A stretch of 64,000 nt of DNA from Diplonema japonicum (lineage: Eukaryota; Euglenozoa; Diplonemea; Diplonemida; Diplonemidae), in assembly GCA_964019335.1 (NCBI GenBank), contig OZ025687.1, positions 310,001 through 374,000 of the forward strand, given 5' to 3'. This document shows positions 53,081-61,627 of this stretch, piece by piece. Each line of letters opens with the position of its first letter. The stretch's first letter is position 1. Both the position numbers and the translations under genes were made by a program. The notes under the pieces are model-generated. The model was not told where the DNA came from and did no database searches. It worked only from the letters and a program-made list of their open reading frames with translations.

Positions 53081-53845
53081 CTACCTTATGATGCTCCCCT
53101 TTTGGGGTCGTTCCCTGCTACCCACCGTAGTGCCTAGCTGTCGTTTATATCTTCCAATCCTTTCTTTCCGGTAATCTTCTCTCAGTCCTTTCAGCTTGGT
53201 CGCCGTCAGCCCCGATGCAAACAGGGCCCTCCTATCAAAGCCAACGACGTGGTCGCGGCCAATGGATCGTAGTGATCTCACGTTCTTGCATGACTGCGCC
53301 GGAAAAGCGCGTCTCCTCTTCTCCCTCATCCATGTCGCTTGCAGCGTATCCAGGATCCGCTTGATCCTCACCGCCTTCTTGTCGATGTCAATCGTCGTGT
53401 TGATGTTAACCCCCAGCGTCTTCTTCGTGTAGCACTCGAAGTCAATCGCCAGCTCGATCGCCGACACGGACGTTCCCTCCTCCGCCCACCGCAGCGCAGC
53501 CAGCCATCTCAGCACCTGATCACCATACTCCCTGAGCTGCGGGGTCAGCTTGAGCTTGTACAGTTCCACAACCTTTGGCGCCTCGAAACGCCTTCCTTGA
53601 GTCGTCACCACCCACGGCGGTTCCTTCTCAACCGCGAACCGCTTCACCGCCAGAGCATCGTCCCTGCGCCTCACCACCTCTGCCAAATACCTCTGCAGCC
53701 TCTCCAAACCGCGGAACACGACCTTCCTCGGGAGAATCCCGTGCAGCTCCAAACAGACCGGCCACCTTTCGCTCCTGACCAGACCGTTATATACCTCCTT
53801 CTTCTGCACCTCCAATGCGACCTCGCACTCCCACCCCCCAAAAAA
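53081..53845 (-). mobile_element. orphan copy of the retroelement C-terminal domain
   Basis: An open frame of about 250 residues related to the one at 56173-56850. Shared blocks in order are RWPVCLELHGI (there QWPRCTQLHGI), LRWLAALRW, IELAIDF, VRSLRSIG, ALFAS and the C-terminal QKGSIIR. No reverse transcriptase is present upstream, so this is either a 5'-truncated retro-copy or a host gene derived from it. The reading frame is intact over the shared region although the two copies differ greatly, so selection is possible. Confidence 0.65.
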
Positions 53846-53999
53846 AAAGAGATATCTAAGAGTGTCTGTAACTTCGTTCTTCTTCTTTTTTTTTTCTTCC
53901 AATTGTTGTTGTTGGGAATGCCTCACCAGCCCCAAACCTCTCCTCCCTCCGTTAGGAGAAACGGTATAAGTTAACACAGGAAAGGAGGAGGGGGCTTCC

Positions 54000-54346
54000 T
54001 CAGGCAGCTGTTCTCCGCTTCTTTTTTGGTGCGGGTTTCGCCTTGTGTTTCGCCTTTGACGAGTGTTTCGGCTTTGGGTGTGCTTCCTCCACGGTCAGGA
54101 CAAGATTTTCCTCGGGAGTGGGGAGGCGCTGGCGGAGAGATGCGAGAAAGAGCCACTCTGTGGTAACCTGTTTGTTTGTCTTTTAAACCCCCTGTCCTCA
54201 TACATATTGAGTTGCATTTGCAAAATGTTCATGACAGTAACCTACATCGTCCTGTGTAGTGAGGGCTATTGCACCACGTGGGACGTTCGGGCTCTTGTGC
54301 AAGGTGCCCCCACCGCAGATGATGATGTCCCGAAGCCCGAGCGAAC

Positions 54347-54382
<36 letters not shown>

Positions 54383-56024
54383 CCGACATACTCCGGTTTC
54401 TGCGGATGAACATTAGGCGACAGAACAAAATCGATACCTGTGAACACCTTCGATTTGTGCTTCCTCTGCAAAGCCTCTTTCAAGCTGAATGAAAACCTGC
54501 CGGTGAGAGGAAAAAAAAAAAAATAGAAACCAATAGAAAAAAAAAAAAAAAAAAAAAAAGCCTTCCATACTTCTCCTCCACAGACGTGTTTTTAAACGCA
54601 TACGGCCCTGTAGGGACCCACCTCCCCGCCTTCACACAGGCGTCCACCCAGTCGATCGACACGATGTCATCCGCGACGGACATCGCGCAGAGTAGTTTCA
54701 CCGTTCGTTTGACTTCATTGGTGACGAGTATGGTGCACCTCAGGGGTTCCGTCACCACGGTCCCGCCCATCTTCAGGATCCCTTCTAGGTGCCGTTCGCT
54801 AAGCAGGATACCTGTTGCCATGATGTTCCTCATCGGCTTTGGTTCAGGAGGAGGCAGGGTCCCCTTCTCAACCCGCGGCCGGACCTTTTTTTTCCGTTTC
54901 ACAGGAGGCGTGCTTTCCGAGTCGGAGGTCGAAATACCCGACGGAGGTGATGAAGAGCTGCTTGGCAACCGACGCTTTTGACTAATACGAAGACTGCTAT
55001 GTCGTGGGGGGCTTTCTTCCTCGGTTTTGCTGTCGGGAGACCCTGCACCGTTTGGGGCCATACCATGATGAACAAGGTGCGGTTTCCGTGCACTACGCGG
55101 ACTGCCTGGTGTGATAGGAGAATAGTTCACCCTCAACGTTGGGTCGAGAGACACCTGCAACGTGCTCTCAAAGGTAGATGTGGTGGTCGTTGTTGTTGTG
55201 TGGCTGTTGCTGTTGCTGTTGTTGGCAACCAGCTTCAGATCCGGGAGAGGCGGGTTGACAACCAGCGTCGGAGCAATCTCCTCCTGAGGAAGCGTGGGCT
55301 CAATGACAGCTGGTACAAGAGTTGCCTCAATAGGACTAACCATTAACGTGGGTGTCAATTTATCTTGAGGCGCAGTGCCTGTCTTGTTCATAATGGAAGG
55401 TGTGAGGGGCGCTGTACTTTCGATTATTTGCGTCGCATTGTCATCAGCAGGTTTCACACCAGCGGCAGTAATAAGCTGTGTGGGGCCTGTTGACGATACC
55501 GAGCATTCTCGTCTCCGCTTTGCTTTTTCTTCGAATTCCAGGTCAAGCGATAAAGGGTATTGGCTTTCAAGAAGAGCTACCTTGGGTCTTGAATGTGCTA
55601 TCGCCATCTCATACCGCCCTGTAACTCTCCCGAACTTAAAGTTGATGCCGTCCATTATGCCGTACTTAGTCCATGGAACTAGTTTGATCCACTTTCCTTG
55701 CTTGTTGAACGTGATGTATGTTAGGTTTTTTGACCCCATGTCCTCGATCATGACGATGGGTTCCTCTCCGTCCCCACCGCGTGCCTCGATGCAGCAGTGT
55801 AGCTCGCTCACCTCTTTGGAGGGCAGCATAACCTCCACGTCCCCTTCCCTTCCCACATAGTTCAGGCCGGTCACGATTGGGTGGGTTGCCCTTAGGTCGC
55901 CGGGTTGTTCTACTATGAGGTACCCAACTGTTTCTATGGTTTCTGTCTCCTCGTCAGTCTCCGCTTCATACTCAAGGGGCAGGATGTTGACATCTTCCGT
56001 GCTGCTGCTTGAAGGGGACAACAT
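54000..56024 (-). CDS. FHA plus tandem BRCT protein, MDC1/PTIP-like
   Basis: Exons 56024-54571, 54496-54392, 54345-54204 and 54167-54000 join in phase for 622 residues; introns of 74, 46 and 36 nt have GTATGG, GTATGT and GTATGA donors. The N-terminal FHA domain keeps the phosphothreonine-binding residues: GR at 58-59, SELH with Ser73 and His76, and Asn100. A long linker with repeated PTL-V motifs and a basic patch follows. BRCT1 includes RRTVK-like KRTVKLLCAMS and IDWVDACVKAG. BRCT2, assembled only after splicing, includes FSFSLKEALQR, IIICGGGTL, CHEHFAN and TTEWLFLASL. This C-terminal pair resembles MDC1 and PTIP, whose tandem BRCTs read phosphorylated histone H2A(X) at DNA breaks. NBS1 also has FHA and BRCT but places them adjacently. 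A basic tail ends the protein. Confidence 0.88.
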
Positions 56025-56172
56025 CCACTATGGAGGGGCGGGCAAAAAAAAGAAAAAAAAACCCCCCCTACCACCACCACCTTGAAATAAAATGTTTGGG
56101 TTTGGAAAAAAAAAAAAAAGAGACATTTAAGGGTACCTGCGGTATGTGGCAGGACGCCTGAAGAGTCTCAAT

Positions 56173-59116
56173 CTATCTCTTGATCGAACCTTTCTGCTGT
56201 GGTGTGGCCTTCGGCCCCTCGTTCACCCTCCTCGGTACCTTAGGTATAAAACCCTCAACCGAGTTGGTAAGGACACAATAGTTGTACAGTTGTTTCTCAA
56301 GGATGTGGCGGGTCACCGGGGAGGCGAATACCGGTCTAGAGGAGTAGCCCCTTACGGAGCTGTTGTAGTAACCCAACGTGCGCAGGGAGTGGACAGAAAC
56401 TACTGACGCAGCTGGGATGAGGGGCGCTATGCCCTTACTGGTGTGGATGCGTTCTAGTGCCGTTATCACCCGGCCTATTACACGCGCGCTCACTTGGATG
56501 TCCTCACCCTCTTCACAAGGTGAGAGTCCCACCGTGGCAATGAAGTCTATGGCCAGCTCAAGCCTGGAGACCTGTCCACCTGTCGTGCCCCAGTGAAGGG
56601 CAGAGAGCCATCGGATGACGTGCGGGATGAGCCGTGGGAGGCACTGTTGCCTCAAACCATTGTCGTAGTACCACCTCAGTGACCGTGGCTTGAGCAAACT
56701 CCCCTTCTCGAAAGGCCTGTTCCACAGGTGAACGCTGAAGTCCATCGTCTTTTTCCGTGCAAAGGTGAGTTGTAAGCTACCAGTGATCTCCGCCATCATC
56801 AGCTGCAACTCGGCAGTGTCCAGCCCGAGTCCCACTGTCGCGATGCCGTGTAGTTGCGTGCACCGGGGCCACTGGTTACGTTGTGTGCACAGCTGCCCGC
56901 GTCTCGGAAGCTGTCCTGATGTGCTCGTGCGCCTGACAGTCCCAGAGGGTGTGCTCCAGGAGTCTCGCCGTGTGTTCCGAAATGTCGAAAGTAGCGTCGC
57001 AGCCCATGCATTTCGTCCGCCCCCCGACCGTGTCGTTGATGATCTTGGGGTGGAACGGGAAAACAGCCCCAGTTATCACTTGCAGGACCCTTCGTGCTTT
57101 GGGAGGGTTGCGGTTCGCCAGGTGCAGGTGTAGCCCGTTGGTTGCCACTTCGTCGATGTCGCCCGTCCCCTGAAAGGAGGGTCTGCTCTCCACGAGGTTC
57201 GCTCGCAGGTGGACCTTCAGGAGCTTCCTGACCTCATGCTTCAGTGCCCCAGGCTCTAGGGGGACCCATTGCCGCGCGAAATGCGCCCAGCTGGACCCTA
57301 GTTCCTCCAGCAGCTCGTGGGTCTGTCCGAGTATCCCGCGCGGGGCGAGGGGGTTTCCGTTCCGGGCGGCCTCCTTGTAGCCGTCTCTGCACGCCCTGAC
57401 GAGTGAACTGGACTCACCGTCGCTCCTCATCATCCGCGCAAACGTTGTGATCCTGCGGTATGCGGCTGCTGAGTACGGGTCCAGCCTGTGTCCTTTGAAA
57501 GCCACCCCGAGGAGGGCGCCTGACGAGCGTGTTGGGTTGTGTGGGCCCCATATGCAAGAGGTAATCTTCTTCCTGAGGGAGTCCAAGAGCGAGTCCGTGG
57601 GTGGTGTGTAGAGCACTCCGTAGAGCGCCGCAGGTAGGATGCAGTCTTCTATCAGTTGGGCCTTACGCGTTCTCGTGATTTGGGTCACTGTGAGCCTGTC
57701 GACAGCATCCAGCGCCGTGGCGATCCTTGTGTTCTTCGTCCTGGTGGGCTGCAGGCACACCGTACACCCCAACATAGTTACGCTTTTCACCGTATCGAAT
57801 AAGGTGCCCCTCATCGCCAGCCTGCTTCTGTACCCCTTCTTGGTGCTAAAGGCCTTAGTTTTCCCCGGGTGTACCGACATGTTCGTCAAGCGGCAGAGCT
57901 CGTCCAGCAAGAGTATGGAACTCTGGACCGCCTTCTCCGAGATCCTAGAGAAGAGGTATAGGTCGTCCGCGTAGGAGATGGGTAGGACTTCAGGGAATGT
58001 GGTGACGCATCGCCTGGTGTAGGCAGCGAGGATGGCGTTGATGAAGACGGGTGAGATACGGCAGCCCTGGAGGATTCCGTTTGTGGTGCGAAACACCTCC
58101 CCTACCCCCGCCTGGAAGCGCAAACGCCGGTCGAGGTTGGCGTACATGGATCTCAGCGGCCTTAGGATATTCTCGGACATGCCCAGTCTCTCCGCAAGGT
58201 CGAACGTCAACGTGACAGGGACGGAGTCGAAACACTTCCTGAAGTCTACCGACAGGCCATACAGGGGTTCTGCCCCCTGTCGAGCATTTTCCACCTGCGC
58301 ACACACTTTGAAGAGTAGGTCATCGACGCCGTGTTTTGGTCTAAAGCCGTGCTGCGTCGGGGTGATCCAACGTTCCTGCCACTCGAGAATAGCGGGGAGC
58401 CTGGCACATGCCCATAGGCGGTAGAAGGCACTGGAGACCGTGATCGGGCGATGATCTAAGGGCTCTTCCGACTCAGACTTCGGGATCATCGTGATCAAGG
58501 CAGTCAGGATCGCTTGTGGCCACACGCCGGTCGTCTCAATCCAGTCAAAGAGGAACAGGAAGCCATCGAGGAGTTCTGAGGGTAGGTGCGCTAGCTCACT
58601 CAGCCTCCATCCGTCTACCCCTGCACAATGCTGCCGCTGTTTCTTGTTGAGGACCTTCCGAAGCTGCGCAGAGGTGAGCTCCGTGGTGGACATCGAGCAG
58701 TACGGGATATACCCCCCGAAGGATCTCACGAACTCTTCCGCTGTTGGTTCTGGCCTGTCTTTGTACATCTGGAACACAGGACTCCATGCCTCCCTGAACG
58801 CGCGGTCGATCTCGCCCAGATTGGTGCTGAGCCTCCCGTCAGCCGTCCGGACCGCCAGCAGCTCTCTCGACTGTTTTCCCTGCACTAGTCCCGCTATGGT
58901 TTGGCGATGCTTCGCGAAGTGGTACTCCATCTCTCTCTTGTGCTTAGCACCCCGCGATACTTTGCTAGCGAGGTCCATTGTTCTCTGCACTTGGAGCACC
59001 TTCGCCTGCAGCTCCGCAGCGTCCTTGGCCATATCAACCGTCGGCGCCGCGCTCTCAGGGATGACACGCTGGTTCACTGCACGTCGCACCGCGTTGTCCC
59101 ATCCCCTACAGATCTC
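56173..59116 (-). mobile_element. non-LTR retrotransposon: reverse transcriptase plus unknown C-terminal domain
   Basis: The RT frame runs from about 59116 to 56876 (about 740 residues) without interruption. It shows MIPKSESEEPLDHRPITVSS, THQ-type TQHGFRPKHG, LSVDFRKCFDSV, NGILQGCRISPVFI and YADDLYLFS, then a thumb region and a Cys/His motif (CMGCDATF..H..H..C). A second frame, shifted near 56850, continues to 56173 and encodes a domain of about 225 residues with QWPRCTQLHGI, RWLSALHWG and LELAIDF. A related domain lies at 53081-53845. No endonuclease is visible at the N-terminus, so the element is 5'-truncated or uses another nuclease. A T/A tract of about 34 nt borders the 5' side. The junction of the two frames may be a mutation or a programmed shift. 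Confidence 0.85.
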
Positions 59117-59125
59117 ATGCGGGGG

Positions 59126-59158
<33 letters not shown>

Positions 59159-59226
59159 AAATATTTACACCCCCCCAAAAAAAAAAAATTGACTGGAAAG
59201 CCCCACTACAATATAATTTTTTTTTT

Positions 59227-59760
59227 TTAAATTTCTTCCTGGTCATGTTCTGCAAAGGACCCGGGGGGTAGTTTTTTTAAATGTTCGAGTTGTTCCTCCA
59301 CTGCGGGGTCGGTGACCAACGATCGGTGGCGATATTCGGTGACAGACGGCTGAAGCATAACGTTGCCCAAACCAGTGAGCTCGTTGAACCTGGCAAACAA
59401 CTCTCTTGCCACATCTATGGGAATAGAACATGCTTTGAAGGTGGCGGCAACATGATCAGAGATCAGTGCTATGTTCACATACTGCTGGTCACCGTCCTCA
59501 GCCTCTTCTATTGTGCTGTAGAAACGGCAAATTTCTTTCAGGGCTTTTATTACGTTTGCCTTCAGAGTGCTATCTACTTCGGGCTCTGTGCCCTTCCCTT
59601 CTACCTTCAAGCCGCACTGATCGCCGTAGTACTTTGCGATGGCCAGGTACAAGGCTTGCTTGCTTTTAATCCTTTTCGAAACCACGTGTTTTGAAAGTTT
59701 CAGCAACTCTTCTTCGAAACCTTCGATCTCCGGATATCGATCCAACGCTCGTGATGTCAT
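59227..59760 (-). CDS. small helical protein of unknown function
   Basis: 177 residues from an ATG at 59760. The protein appears all-helical, with ALYLAIAKYYGDQCG and a later VARELFARFNELTGLG. It is acidic at the C-terminus (FAEHDQEEI). No signal peptide, membrane span or known motif was recognised. Coding-like composition and position in the co-directional series support a real gene. Confidence 0.6.
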   Translation of the reverse strand: MTSRALDRYPEIEGFEEELLKLSKHVVSKRIKSKQALYLAIAKYYGDQCGLKVEGKGTEPEVDSTLKANVIKALKEICRFYSTIEEAEDGDQQYVNIALISDHVAATFKACSIPIDVARELFARFNELTGLGNVMLQPSVTEYRHRSLVTDPAVEEQLEHLKKLPPGSFAEHDQEEI

Positions 59761-60180
59761 TGAGAGGCTTTTACTTCCCTTTTTTTTTTCTTTCTTTTTG
59801 TTGTGTTTTTTTTTCTTTCTTTTTCTCTTTTGTCTTCTGACAGAATTATATTGTAATGAAAAAAAGAAAGAAGGGGGGGGGGGGGGAGTAACGTTTTCTA
59901 ATCACCAAAGAGGATGGGAGGACGGGATTTAAAAAAAAAAGGGAGAGAAGAAAAAAAAAAAAAAAGAAAGAAAAAAAAAAAAAAAACAGGAATTCAAGTG
60001 TGTATGGGATAAAAGTGACCTTTTTTTTTTCTCTAAAAAATTCCTGTATTTTTTTCCCCCCCCGAAAAAAAAAAAAAAGAAGATAACGTCGTCTAAAGGA
60101 GGAGGGGAGAAACACTCTTTTTTTTCTTCTTTTTCTCTCTTTTTCTTTTACCTTCCCCTTCCTTTCCTCCCTGCCCCATT
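59761..60180. other. homopolymer-rich spacer
   Basis: Poly-A, poly-T and G runs. No gene was recognised. Confidence 0.7.
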
Positions 60181-60807
60181 TTAGTAAACGAGTTTCTGCC
60201 GTTTTGCCCGCTCCCGCTCTCTTTTCTCTTCCTCGTTGTGGATCGCGTTCAGGGTAATCTCAAGCGTCAGCTTCTTTTGGGAATCAAGCTCCTTTTGAAG
60301 ACCTTCTACAGTTTTCCGGAGCAGCTCGACTTCCTGCTTGAGTTGGGTATTACCTGACTCTAGCTGGGTGATGCTCGCCTGATTTGTGAGGCTACTCAGA
60401 TGCAGTTCAGAGGACTCAAGCTCAGTGACTTCCTTTCCAAGCTTCTCGTCGTTCTCTTTTACCTGGGCCTGTGTGGGCCGCTTTCCTGCGCTCAGTAAAG
60501 TCTTGTATTCATCTTGGTCTATTTGAGTCATTTGATATTTCATCAAAGTCCTTTGCACTGTGATTATCTCCTGCTCAGCCATCTTCTTCTTGAAGTCTGC
60601 AAGTCGGATGTGCTTATCCCTTTCTAAGCAGTTCATTTCGTCCTCTACTCTCTTGCACATCTTCCCCAACTTTTCAAGCCTCTGCATACTCTCGTTGAGC
60701 TCGCCGGCTGCTTGGCTCACACCGTTTACCACATTTATGCATGGATACTCGGCAGCTTGGTTAGCCTTTCTTATCTTCATGTTGCGAAACCTGCTGAAGG
60801 ACGACAT
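60181..60807 (-). CDS. coiled-coil protein, 208 residues
   Basis: ATG frame at 60807. After a basic N-terminus (MSSFSRFRNMKIRK) the rest is a nearly continuous coiled coil rich in E, K, Q and L, ending in a basic KRERERAKRQK-like tail. No family is recognised. It could be an intraflagellar, kinetochore or Golgi coiled-coil subunit; sequence alone does not decide. Confidence 0.6.
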   Translation of the reverse strand: MSSFSRFRNMKIRKANQAAEYPCINVVNGVSQAAGELNESMQRLEKLGKMCKRVEDEMNCLERDKHIRLADFKKKMAEQEIITVQRTLMKYQMTQIDQDEYKTLLSAGKRPTQAQVKENDEKLGKEVTELESSELHLSSLTNQASITQLESGNTQLKQEVELLRKTVEGLQKELDSQKKLTLEITLNAIHNEEEKRERERAKRQKLVY

Positions 60808-60881
60808 TTTTTTTTTTTTTTCCCCGCGGTACTGGCAGTGAATTTATAATTTCTCCCTCCCTTTTTTTTTTTTGCTGCGTG

Positions 60882-60915
<34 letters not shown>

Positions 60916-61539
60916 AAAGAAAAAAAAAAAGAAATGAGCAGAAAAAAAAAAAAAAAACGGGGCGGGAGGGGAAAGCAAAAAAATAAAAGGGGTGGGGGGG
61001 GTGAGAGAGAGAGAGAAGGAAGAGAAGAAATAAAATAAATAAAAAATGGGAATTTGGGAGTGGATAATTTTTTTTTTTGTGTGTTTCAAAGAGGAAAAAA
61101 AAAGGGGGAATGAAGGAATAGTGTGGGTTTTTTTTTCCTTTTTTCTTCCCCCTTTCGTGTGATCAAATGGAGGAACTGGGATGGGGATAAAAAAAGGGGG
61201 GGCAATTCCTTACTTCTTCATATTCTTGTTTTTCTCTAATTTCTCCCTCTTTCTTCACCAAGACAAGGTGGTTGTTAATTGGTCCTGAGTCGGTTGAGGG
61301 CTTCTTTGTTTACTTTAAAAAAAAAAAAACAAAAAACAAAAAACTTTTCTTCTTTTTCAAACTGGTGTTCACTGACATATGGGGAAAATGAAAAAAAAAT
61401 ATTGGAAGGTTTTGACCGTAATTTTTTTTTTCAATTTTTTTTTTTTTTCTACACAATAAAAAAAAAAAGAAAAAAAAAAAAAAAACATCCCACCCTAAAC
61501 TACTCCCTTCCCTCTTTCTGGTGCCAGAAGAAAACAACG

Positions 61540-61575
<36 letters not shown>

Positions 61576-61590
61576 AAGTATGGAAGGGAG

Positions 61591-61627
<37 letters not shown>

